From Treponema bryantii (GTDB lineage Bacteria > Spirochaetota > Spirochaetia > Treponematales > Treponemataceae): 64,000 nt of DNA. The stretch is from assembly GCF_900113965.1 (NCBI RefSeq), contig NZ_FORI01000004.1, positions 186,001-250,000 on the forward strand, written 5' to 3'. Below, piece after piece: positions 57,286-64,000 of this stretch (position 1 is the stretch's first letter; each line of letters opens with the position of its first letter). Under the pieces are notes generated by a model. That model had not been told where the DNA came from. It did no database searches and saw nothing but the letters and a program-made list of their open reading frames with translations. Made by a program: the position numbers and the translations under genes.

Positions 57286-58857
57286 ATGAAGATTTGGGTA
57301 GTTAGTATGGAATGTGCCGGAATTGCAGAGGCCGGCGGTGTAAAAAACGTTTCTTTTTCATTATGTAAGGAATTTTCAGATTTAAAGCATAAGGTTACTC
57401 TGTTTATTCCGGTTTATAAATGTACCTGTCTTGATTCTCTTTTTGAGTTTAATACTGTAGAAACTGCTGCTGAAGTTGAACTTTGCGGAAGAAAAGAAAA
57501 GATTACGTATACAACAGCAAAGAGCACTTCTAATTTTGATGTTGTTCTGATTAATCATCCTCTTTTTGCAGAAAAAGAAGCAGTTTATACCTATACCGAA
57601 AACGAAGAAAAACAGAACCCTGCACATAAAAAGGGTAACGGCCACCTCGACGGTCTTTTCCTTGATGTTCTTTTCCAGAAGGCAGTGTGCGCTTACGGTT
57701 CAATGATTCCTCGCTCAGAGATTCCGGAAATCCTTCACTGTCAGGATGCATCAACTGCAATGCTTCCGGCTTTTGTTGCTAATTCAAAGGCTTTCAAAAA
57801 GACAAATTGTGTAGTTACAATCCATAATGCTGGTCCATTCTATCATCACAGCTTTACAAGTATTGGTGAAGCTGCATGGTATACAGGACTTTCAACACCT
57901 CTTCTTGAAAAAGCAATGAACGGAAGAGCAATTGAGCCTTTCCTTATTGCCGCAACTGCAGGTGCATATCTTACAACTGTATCAGAAGATTATGCAAAAG
58001 AGCTTATTGATCCTGCAAATGCAGAAGCAACAGAAGGGCTTTCACCAATTTTTGCTGCACGCCATATTGAAATTAAGGGAATTACCAATGGTTTTGATTT
58101 TGACCGTTATAATCCTACATCTAAAGACGCTTCTAAACTTCCGTTTGAGTTTGATCCGGAGAAAAATGACCTGGACGGAAAACTCAAATGCCGCAAGTTC
58201 TTTATTCAGAACATTGTAAATACAGATAATTTTAAGGCAGAAGGTATTAAGAAATACGGAAAACTTGAATGCTCAACTGAATATACAAAGGAAATCTTCT
58301 TTGCATATCACGGACGTATTACAACACAGAAAGGTATTGCAGTTCTTACAGCTGCAGTTCCTGCTATTCTGGAAAACTATCCAGATGCAAGATTTATATT
58401 TGCAGGGCAGGGGGAACCTCGCCTTGAAATAGATATTGTTCGCCTCTGCGAAAAGTATCCTGGAAAGGTAACCTTTATGAACGGCTATAATCAGACAGTT
58501 GTGCGCCTTGCCACAGCCGTAAGTGATTTTGTTGTTCTTCCAAGTTATTTTGAACCATGCGGACTCGAAGATTTTATTGCACAGGTTTACGGAACAGTTC
58601 CAGTTGCTCATAAAACCGGCGGTCTTAATAAAATTGATAATGGCCGTACAGGTTTCCTTTATGAAAGCAATACTCCAGGTGTTCTGATTGCAAAACTTTC
58701 TGAAATAATCATGCTCAAAACCCTCCGCCCAAGCCAGATTGCACGTATGGTTAAGAGTGGAGCATACAGTGTTCATCATGAATATCTGTGGAAAACAGTA
58801 ATTCAGAAAAAATATTTACCATTTTTTAAAGAAATTTTAAAAAATAGTAAGGAATGA
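57286..58857 (+). CDS. glgA: Glycogen synthase (ADP-glucose type)
   Basis: A 523-residue GT5 glycosyltransferase that extends alpha-1,4-glucan from ADP-glucose. The N-terminal sugar-nucleotide motif is EAGGVKNVSFSLCKE, with Val in place of the usual Leu of KxGGL, about residues 14-28. ILHCQDAST, VVTIHNAGPFYHH and the C-terminal VVLPSYFEPCGLEDFIAQVYGT, with HKTGGLNKID, fit the family. Start chosen at ATG 57286, eight bases after AGGAG; GTG 57280 is too close. It completes the pathway begun by glgC. No branching enzyme or phosphorylase gene lies in this window. Confidence 0.93.
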   Translation: MKIWVVSMECAGIAEAGGVKNVSFSLCKEFSDLKHKVTLFIPVYKCTCLDSLFEFNTVETAAEVELCGRKEKITYTTAKSTSNFDVVLINHPLFAEKEAVYTYTENEEKQNPAHKKGNGHLDGLFLDVLFQKAVCAYGSMIPRSEIPEILHCQDASTAMLPAFVANSKAFKKTNCVVTIHNAGPFYHHSFTSIGEAAWYTGLSTPLLEKAMNGRAIEPFLIAATAGAYLTTVSEDYAKELIDPANAEATEGLSPIFAARHIEIKGITNGFDFDRYNPTSKDASKLPFEFDPEKNDLDGKLKCRKFFIQNIVNTDNFKAEGIKKYGKLECSTEYTKEIFFAYHGRITTQKGIAVLTAAVPAILENYPDARFIFAGQGEPRLEIDIVRLCEKYPGKVTFMNGYNQTVVRLATAVSDFVVLPSYFEPCGLEDFIAQVYGTVPVAHKTGGLNKIDNGRTGFLYESNTPGVLIAKLSEIIMLKTLRPSQIARMVKSGAYSVHHEYLWKTVIQKKYLPFFKEILKNSKE

Positions 58858-58859
58858 TA

Positions 58860-58888
58860 TTGACTAAATTGTAATAAGTCTATAATAT
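58860..58888 (+). promoter_or_regulatory. Promoter of the tRNA-Thr/tRNA-Tyr unit
   Basis: TTGACT (58860-58865) followed by TATAAT at 58881-58886 (spacing 15) or TAATAT at 58883-58888 (spacing 17). It begins right after the glgA stop. Confidence 0.65.
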
Positions 58889-58928
58889 AAGACTCACGTT
58901 CGATGCAATAAGTTGAACACCTAAATCT

Positions 58929-59001
58929 GCTGCCTTAGCTCAGCTGGTAGAGCACGTGATTTGTAATCTCGGGGTCGTGGGTCCAAATCCTACAGGCAGC
59001 T
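58929..59001 (+). tRNA. tRNA-Thr (anticodon TGT)
   Basis: Acceptor GCTGCCT pairs with AGGCAGC; anticodon loop ATTTGTAA (TGT); T arm GTGGGTCCAAATCCTAC. The discriminator base is T59001 and CCA is not encoded. The T loop reads TCCAAAT, slightly unlike the common TTCGAAT. Confidence 0.95.
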
Positions 59002-59006
59002 TAAAT

Positions 59007-59088
59007 GGGGAGTTCGCATAGCGGCAATTGCAAGGGACTGTAAATCCCTCGGCTCACGCCTCCAGAGGTTCGAGTCCTCTACTCCCCA
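59007..59088 (+). tRNA. tRNA-Tyr (anticodon GTA)
   Basis: Class II tRNA with a long variable arm. Acceptor GGGGAGT pairs with ACTCCCC, anticodon loop CTGTAAA (GTA), T loop TTCGAGT, discriminator A59088. It lies 5 bases after tRNA-Thr and shares its transcript. Confidence 0.96.
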
Positions 59089-59098
59089 GTCTTGTAAG

Positions 59099-59124
59099 AG
59101 TTCTCCAAGCGGAGGACTTTTTTT
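59099..59124 (+). terminator. Terminator of the tRNA pair
   Basis: AGTTCTCC (59099-59106) pairs with GGAGGACT (59111-59118), loop AAGC, followed by a run of T to 59124. The remaining bases to 59240 hold no gene; they are AT-rich and lead to a strong ribosome-binding site (GGGGGGAG). Confidence 0.9.
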
Positions 59125-59240
59125 ATTTAACTTTTTTTATTAAAAATCCCCTTATATCTTTGACAAAAATCTTCGTATAGAGTAGATTTAAATAATTATT
59201 AATTATTCAAAAATGTAAAAGTTTTCAGGGGGGAGAAAAA

Positions 59241-60173
59241 GTGAATATCTATTTCTGGGGGGTCAGAGGATCGGTTCCAACGCCTTTATCTCCGCAGCAG
59301 GTACAATCAAAAATAATGGCAGCCATTCAGAGAGCAAAGCCAGAAGATTTGAAAGATGCGGAAACCAGAGCCAAATTTGTTTCATCACTTCCTTCATGGA
59401 TTTTTGGTACAGCAGGTGGTAATACAGCCTGTGTTGAAATTGTAAATAACAATACACATATTATTCTTGATGCGGGAACAGGTCTTCGAGCCTTGGGGAA
59501 GGCAAGATCATGTCCGGACAAGTATCATCTTTTCTTTTCACATTTCCATTGGGATCATATTCAGGGCTTTCCATTTTTTGATCACGCCTATAATCCACAT
59601 TGTCATTTTGAAGTTTATTCTCATTACGATGATGCAGAGTCATATTTCTGGGATCAGGTTGCAGAACCTTACAGCCCGCCGTCTGTAGGAAAAACAATTG
59701 CCACAGATATGCACTTTAACCGTGTTTACGAGGATGAACCTTTTGATATTGATGGCATCAGAATTAATTCTCACAAAATGCGCCATCCGGGAGATTCCTA
59801 CGCATTTTCTTTTGAATATGACGGAAAGAAATTTGTTTATGCAACAGATGTTGAACTTAAATCAATAGATTATGTTGGTGACTATGCCGGTGAAGGTGTT
59901 TTCAGAAATGCTGATGTAATTGTTATTGATTCTCAGTATACTGTAGAAGAAGTTTACCGCAAGGAAAACTGGGGACATTCTTCTTTCTGTTACGCAATTG
60001 ATTTTGCTGTTTACTGGAACATAAAGAAAGTGTATCTTTTTCATCATGAGCCTGTTTATGATGACAAGAAGCTCAATTCAATACTTGAGGCTGCAAGATG
60101 GTATGCCCAGTATATTAATCATTCAGATATTGAGATTTATCTGGCAAAGGAATCGCAAGAGATTATCTTATGA
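59241..60173 (+). CDS. MBL-fold metallohydrolase
   Basis: A 310-residue metallo-beta-lactamase-fold protein. The metal motif HxHxDH is FSHFHWDHIQGFPFF (about residues 99-113), with later His/Asp ligands in KMRHPGDSYAF, YATDVE and FHHEP. An acidic DAGTGLRALG precedes the motif. The arrangement resembles phosphodiesterases of the PhnP/cyclic-nucleotide type rather than lactamases; the substrate is unknown. Start is GTG 59241 behind GGGGGGAG. The stop overlaps the next start as ATGA. It heads the run MBL - small protein - mltG - dnaG - rpoD. Confidence 0.88.
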   Translation: MNIYFWGVRGSVPTPLSPQQVQSKIMAAIQRAKPEDLKDAETRAKFVSSLPSWIFGTAGGNTACVEIVNNNTHIILDAGTGLRALGKARSCPDKYHLFFSHFHWDHIQGFPFFDHAYNPHCHFEVYSHYDDAESYFWDQVAEPYSPPSVGKTIATDMHFNRVYEDEPFDIDGIRINSHKMRHPGDSYAFSFEYDGKKFVYATDVELKSIDYVGDYAGEGVFRNADVIVIDSQYTVEEVYRKENWGHSSFCYAIDFAVYWNIKKVYLFHHEPVYDDKKLNSILEAARWYAQYINHSDIEIYLAKESQEIIL

Positions 60174-60361
60174 TAGTTGATAATGAAGATATAACTATTC
60201 TCGAATATTCATTTTCGAAAAAGGAATTATTTCTTCTTGCAAAATATCTTAGAACAAAGCAGGAAGAACTTCCCGAGGGACTTGAAGTTTTTTATAAAAC
60301 CCTCGAGGATTCCATCTACAATTGTCTTTCACTTGAAGAGGTTAAAAGATTTTACTCATGA
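60170..60361 (+). CDS. Small conserved-looking protein between the MBL gene and mltG
   Basis: A 63-residue, acidic protein (ITILEYSFSKKELFLLAKYL, then a Glu-rich helical stretch). No signal peptide and no recognised domain. ATGA overlaps at both ends (60170-60173 with the MBL gene, 60358-60361 with mltG) make coupled translation, and hence a real gene, likely. It could be a small adaptor or regulator of mltG or the MBL enzyme, but this is a guess from position only. Confidence 0.75.
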   Translation: MIVDNEDITILEYSFSKKELFLLAKYLRTKQEELPEGLEVFYKTLEDSIYNCLSLEEVKRFYS

Positions 60362-61422
60362 AAAAATTTCTTACTGTAATTCTTATTATTCTAATTCTGT
60401 TTGCAGGTGCTGTTGCAACAGCTGCGGGAGTTATTAAAAAGCTTGGCTCTCCAGTTTCTGCTTCTGATGACGGAGAAAAGGTTAGAATTGAAATTCCAAG
60501 CGGAATGTCTGTAAGCGGAGCTGCAAAGCTTCTTGCAGAAAATCAGCTTATCCGTAATGAAAAGCTTTTTTATTATACAGCACGCTATCCAAAGATTAAG
60601 TCTTTCCTTTATGGTAAAGGAGAAGATAAGGCATTTATTCTCAGAAGCGGAATTTATTATATCAGTCCTTCAATGAACATTGCCCAGATTCAGGAAGAGC
60701 TTTCTTCTGGTCAGCAGGAATATATTAAAGTTGCAATTCCAGAAGGTCTTACAATTTCTAAGATTGCGGCAGAGCTTGAAGAAAAAAGAATCTGTCCTGC
60801 AAAAGACTTTATTGAATGGTGTCATAACCCGAATACTGTAGCTGCGTATGAAATTCCTGGAGAAAGCCTTGAAGGCTTTTTGTTCCCGGATACCTATTAT
60901 CTTACCGGCGAAATGTCTGCCTCTGCAGTTGCAGATATCATGATCATGAACTTTTTTGATAAAGTGAGTCAGATTCCATCTCTTGCAGAAATGAATAATG
61001 CAGATCTTTATCAGACAGTAACACTTGCTTCAATTGTTGAACGCGAATACCGTGTAGAAGATGAAGCTCCTCTAATTGCAAGTGTTTTCAAAAACCGTCT
61101 TCGCCGAAATATCGGACTTTATTCATGTGCAACTATTGAATATATCCTTACAGAAATTGAAGGCCGTCCACATCCGGACCGCATCCTCATTGAAGATACA
61201 AAAATCGACAATCCATATAACACTTATAAATGGGCAGGGCTTCCTCCAGGACCAATTTCAAACCCGGGTCTTGTTGCCTTAAAAGCCTGTGCCGATACTC
61301 CAAAAACAGACTATTACTTTTTCCAGGTAGTAGATCCTGCAGCCGGCCGCCACGTGTTTACAACCAATTTTGACGAGCATGTTCAGAGCCACAGCCTTTA
61401 TACAAAAAAGTCTGGCAGGTAG
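60358..61422 (+). CDS. mltG: Endolytic murein transglycosylase MltG
   Basis: A 354-residue membrane-anchored enzyme. There is an N-terminal membrane helix (about residues 4-24), a LysM-like stretch (IPEGLTISKIAAELEE) and the YceG catalytic domain with LEGFLFPDTYYL, the catalytic Glu228 in LASIVEREYR, then SVFKNRLRRNIGLYSCATIE and the PYNTYKWAGLPPGPISNPG motif. It cleaves nascent glycan strands and so sets strand length. Start ATG 60358 overlaps the upstream stop by 4 bases. The adjacent position to dnaG is as in other treponemes. Confidence 0.95.
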   Translation: MKKFLTVILIILILFAGAVATAAGVIKKLGSPVSASDDGEKVRIEIPSGMSVSGAAKLLAENQLIRNEKLFYYTARYPKIKSFLYGKGEDKAFILRSGIYYISPSMNIAQIQEELSSGQQEYIKVAIPEGLTISKIAAELEEKRICPAKDFIEWCHNPNTVAAYEIPGESLEGFLFPDTYYLTGEMSASAVADIMIMNFFDKVSQIPSLAEMNNADLYQTVTLASIVEREYRVEDEAPLIASVFKNRLRRNIGLYSCATIEYILTEIEGRPHPDRILIEDTKIDNPYNTYKWAGLPPGPISNPGLVALKACADTPKTDYYFFQVVDPAAGRHVFTTNFDEHVQSHSLYTKKSGR

Positions 61423-61431
61423 GGGAAACAA

Positions 61432-63249
61432 TTGGCCGGCGGTTTTATTTCCAATGAAACAATAGACGCAGTTCTCAATACAACAGACATTATTACTACT
61501 GTAGGAGAGTATACAAAGCTTGAGCGCCGCGGCGGTAATGATTACTGGGGCTGCTGTCCATTTCACGGAGAAAAAACTGCTTCGTTTCATGTAGACGGAG
61601 ATAAAAAGTTTTATCATTGTTTTGGCTGTCATAAGGGCGGAAACGTTATTTCCTTTATCATGGAAATGGAAAAGCTTTCTTATGTAGATGCCATTCAGTC
61701 TCTTGCTAAAAAAGCCGGAATTGAAATTAAATATCAGAACGGTTATAAGCCCGACCCGAACTTTGTAAAAACTAATGATTCGGAACAGTATATAGAGCTT
61801 TATGAAAGAACTGCTTCCATGTTCCATTATTTTCTGATGGAAACTCCACAGGGGCAGAAGGCTTTGGAGTATATAACAAAGCGCGGTCTTACAAAAGAAA
61901 CAATCGAAAAGTTTAAACTGGGGTATGCGCCCGCGGACCGTAAGTGGCTCTTTAAATTTTTGCGTGGAAAGAATTTCAGTGCGGAGTTCCTTGGTAAATC
62001 TGGGCTGTTCAGCCAGAAGTACCCTGAATATTCTTTTTTCTCAGACCGCCTTATGTTCCCGATTTTTAACAGAAAGGGGCAGGTGGTTGCTTTTGGCGGC
62101 CGTGTAATTCCGCCGGCTGATGAGTCGCAGAGAAAGTATCTGAACTCGGGAGATCTTCCTCAATTCAAAAAGCGCGAGACTCTTTTCGGCTTCAGCTTTG
62201 CAAAGAATTCAATTCGTGAAAAAAAATCTATAATCTTCTGCGAAGGAAATATGGACGTAATTGCATATCACCAGTGCGGGCTTGATTATGCAGTTGCAAC
62301 CCTTGGAACAGCCCTTACAGAAGATCATATAAAAATGATTTCCGGCTTTGTTGCAAACGGTGTTGTTTACCTTTCGTTTGATTCGGATGGCGCGGGCCAG
62401 GAGGCTACGTGGAAGGCGATAAAGCTTTGCCGCGAGCACGACCTTACTGTAAAAATCATCAGATTGAAGGGTGGAAAAGACCCTGCAGAAATCATGCTTA
62501 AATTTGGTAAAGAGAACTTGACGGCTCAGGTGAATAATGCTATATTAGATAGTGATTATTTAATATTTAGACTAGGTGAAAAATACCCTACGGACACACC
62601 TGAGGGTAAAACAAAGGCAGCACTGGAATATTTTCAGTATGTTGATGCACTTCAGTCAGATATTCAAAAAGAATCATGTCTGGAACAGTTGTGCCAGGCA
62701 TTCAATCTGAAACCGGAGGCTGTAAAAAGGGATTTTAACAATCGAAGTCAAGCCCGCGAGCGCGCGAATATCCGGCAAAATAATAATAATACAGAACAAG
62801 GAACACAAATTAAGCTCGATGCTGAATTGAGAGGGTTAATTGCTGTTACCGCCGATCTGAACCAATTCGAGGTTCTGCGCACAAAACTGACTGAACAAGA
62901 TTTTTCGAATCCAGCTGCCAAAAGGTTATACAGGGTATTGGAAGAATGCTTTACTGAGAAGATTTTTACTATAAGGGATATCCTTAACCGATGCGATGAT
63001 GGAAATCTGGTACAGTTAATTACTGGAACAATTTCGTCCGGGGTTTATCAGAGTGAACAGGTAAGTGTCATAGTGAATGACACAGTAAATTATATAAAAA
63101 GAAATAAACTTGATGCCCAGCGAAACAAATTATTGCAAAGAATTAAGGAATACACTGTAGTTACTCAAGAAGATCAAAATCAGTTGAATGCACTTCTTGC
63201 TGAAAAATTTGAGCTTGATAAGCAAGTACAGAGCTTAGGGAAAAAGTAG
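61432..63249 (+). CDS. dnaG: DNA primase
   Basis: A 605-residue primase. The zinc-binding domain is N-terminal (CCPFHGEKTASF, then YHCFGCHKGG), followed by the RNA polymerase core with LMFPIFNRKGQVVAFGGRVI and the Toprim motifs IIFCEGNMDVIAYHQ and LSFDSDGAGQ. The C-terminal helicase-binding domain is poorly conserved, as usual. Start is TTG 61432 behind AGGGGA. Its stop (TAG) shares a base with the GTG start of rpoD, so the two are coupled, as in the classical macromolecular-synthesis operon (without rpsU). Confidence 0.96.
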   Translation: MAGGFISNETIDAVLNTTDIITTVGEYTKLERRGGNDYWGCCPFHGEKTASFHVDGDKKFYHCFGCHKGGNVISFIMEMEKLSYVDAIQSLAKKAGIEIKYQNGYKPDPNFVKTNDSEQYIELYERTASMFHYFLMETPQGQKALEYITKRGLTKETIEKFKLGYAPADRKWLFKFLRGKNFSAEFLGKSGLFSQKYPEYSFFSDRLMFPIFNRKGQVVAFGGRVIPPADESQRKYLNSGDLPQFKKRETLFGFSFAKNSIREKKSIIFCEGNMDVIAYHQCGLDYAVATLGTALTEDHIKMISGFVANGVVYLSFDSDGAGQEATWKAIKLCREHDLTVKIIRLKGGKDPAEIMLKFGKENLTAQVNNAILDSDYLIFRLGEKYPTDTPEGKTKAALEYFQYVDALQSDIQKESCLEQLCQAFNLKPEAVKRDFNNRSQARERANIRQNNNNTEQGTQIKLDAELRGLIAVTADLNQFEVLRTKLTEQDFSNPAAKRLYRVLEECFTEKIFTIRDILNRCDDGNLVQLITGTISSGVYQSEQVSVIVNDTVNYIKRNKLDAQRNKLLQRIKEYTVVTQEDQNQLNALLAEKFELDKQVQSLGKK

Positions 63250-64000
63250 TGAATACTTCTATGGACGAAAAAAGCAGTGAAGCTCTTTTGGGCAACGCTG
63301 CAATTGCTAAACTTGTTGAGTTTGCAAAAACAAAACGGTTCATTACATGGGACGATGTAATTGAATATCTTGGACAGGAATTTGTTAATTCTGACGAATT
63401 GATGGAGCCTGTTCTCAAACAGCTTAAGGATATTAACAGAGAACCTGTTGAAACTGACATTATCGGTACAGATGATGTTTCTGAAGACGAACTGGTAGAT
63501 GATGAAGAAGATGACGGAATCATGCTCGAAGATGAGGATGATGACGTTGGCGGTGATGATGAAACTGCCGAAATCGAGCAGGCAGAAAAGAAGCTTGCTG
63601 CGTCAAAAAATCGTCTTGTAAACAGCGATAAAGATTCCAGTGTAGATGACCCGATCCGCCTTTATCTCCGTGAAATTGGTAAAGAAAATCTTCTTACTGC
63701 AGAGCAGGAAGTTGAACTTTCTAAAACAATGGAGCAGGGAAACAATATAATTAAAGATGTTATTAAGAATTCAGGAATTATGATTCCAGAGTTCTTCGCA
63801 ATTGCTCAGAAAGCCTTTACAAGAATCGACATCCATGAGCCTGGCAAAACACGTAAAGAAATCAATGAGGAAATGGCAGATAAGCGCCGCCTCAAGAGCT
63901 TCTACGGTGAACATATTAAACCGGTTCTCCCAGAAATGAAACAGTACATGGCTCTCAAGAAGCAGCTTTTCGAAGCTGATCAGTCTAGCGCCATTTTTGA
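63249..64000 (+). CDS. rpoD: Housekeeping RNA polymerase sigma factor RpoD (partial)
   Basis: The frame is open to the window end, so only about 250 N-terminal residues are seen. Region 1.1 is at the start (KLVEFAKTKRFITWDDVIEYL), followed by a very acidic stretch (DDEEDDGIMLEDEDDD, about residues 85-100), then region 1.2 (DDPIRLYLREIGKENLLTAE) and the beginning of the non-conserved region. Start is GTG 63249, 8 bases after AGGG, sharing a base with the dnaG stop; ATG 63261 is possible but has no ribosome-binding site. Regions 2-4 lie outside the window. Confidence 0.95.
   Translation, partial: MNTSMDEKSSEALLGNAAIAKLVEFAKTKRFITWDDVIEYLGQEFVNSDELMEPVLKQLKDINREPVETDIIGTDDVSEDELVDDEEDDGIMLEDEDDDVGGDDETAEIEQAEKKLAASKNRLVNSDKDSSVDDPIRLYLREIGKENLLTAEQEVELSKTMEQGNNIIKDVIKNSGIMIPEFFAIAQKAFTRIDIHEPGKTRKEINEEMADKRRLKSFYGEHIKPVLPEMKQYMALKKQLFEADQSSAIF

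Overview
The window is a gene-dense, AT-leaning chromosomal segment from a spirochete, most likely a free-living or gut/rumen-type Treponema. Periplasmic-flagellum genes of spirochete type are present (flbB-fliK-flgD-flgE and flgF-flgG-flgJ). FlgE keeps the Lys165/Cys178 pair used for lysinoalanine cross-linking in T. denticola. A eukaryote-type hexokinase, glycogen genes, and the order murG-cvpA-holB-sensor kinase-NtrC regulator and MBL-small protein-mltG-dnaG-rpoD also fit treponemes. No phage, insertion sequence or CRISPR array was seen. Species cannot be fixed from the sequence alone.

Layout. 1-4.7 kb: end of an ABC-F ATPase, a Rep-like helicase, a chemoreceptor. 4.7-10.3 kb: hexokinase, then the flagellar hook operon. 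10.3-12.9 kb: ankyrin protein, HATPase protein, exported protein, tRNA-Phe. 13-18.5 kb: murG operon ending in a two-component pair (PAS kinase and sigma-54 activator). 18.6-22.8 kb: J-domain protein, glgC, a 7TM/SpoIIE phosphatase. 22.8-25.4 kb: flgF-flgG-flgJ behind a sigma-28 promoter. 25.4-32.1 kb: GGDEF protein, murC-yicC-CMP-kinase-like, GH31 glucosidase. 32.2-41.1 kb: thrC and a lipoprotein, alr, a large DUF1266 exported protein, folC, trpS. 41.2-49.8 kb: a signalling and export island (LytTR regulator, chemoreceptor, sugar-binding lipoprotein, small HPK10-like kinase, two ABC half-exporters). 49.9-54.3 kb: pcrA, an ECF-S-like membrane protein and a NarL-type two-component pair. 54.3-58.9 kb: CCA-adding enzyme, small membrane protein, band-7-like protein, chorismate mutase, glgA. 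58.9-64 kb: tRNA-Thr, tRNA-Tyr, MBL hydrolase, small ORF, mltG, dnaG, start of rpoD.

Two window-wide patterns stand out. First, at least a dozen transcription units have a good -10 box only 5-9 bases before the start codon and no Shine-Dalgarno sequence, several with a -35 box exactly 17 bases further up, which predicts leaderless mRNAs. Second, several families of short palindromic repeats are scattered between genes, and one family (core GGTGGTTGAG...GAAACCACC) has also entered reading frames: MurC, PcrA and a J-domain protein carry in-frame peptides encoded by it, and it supplies the PcrA stop codon.

Working together: glgC, glgA, GH31 and hexokinase point to glycogen or alpha-glucan storage and use; murG, murC, alr and mltG to peptidoglycan synthesis; chemoreceptors, GGDEF protein, SpoIIE phosphatase and three two-component systems to a strongly sensory, motile organism.
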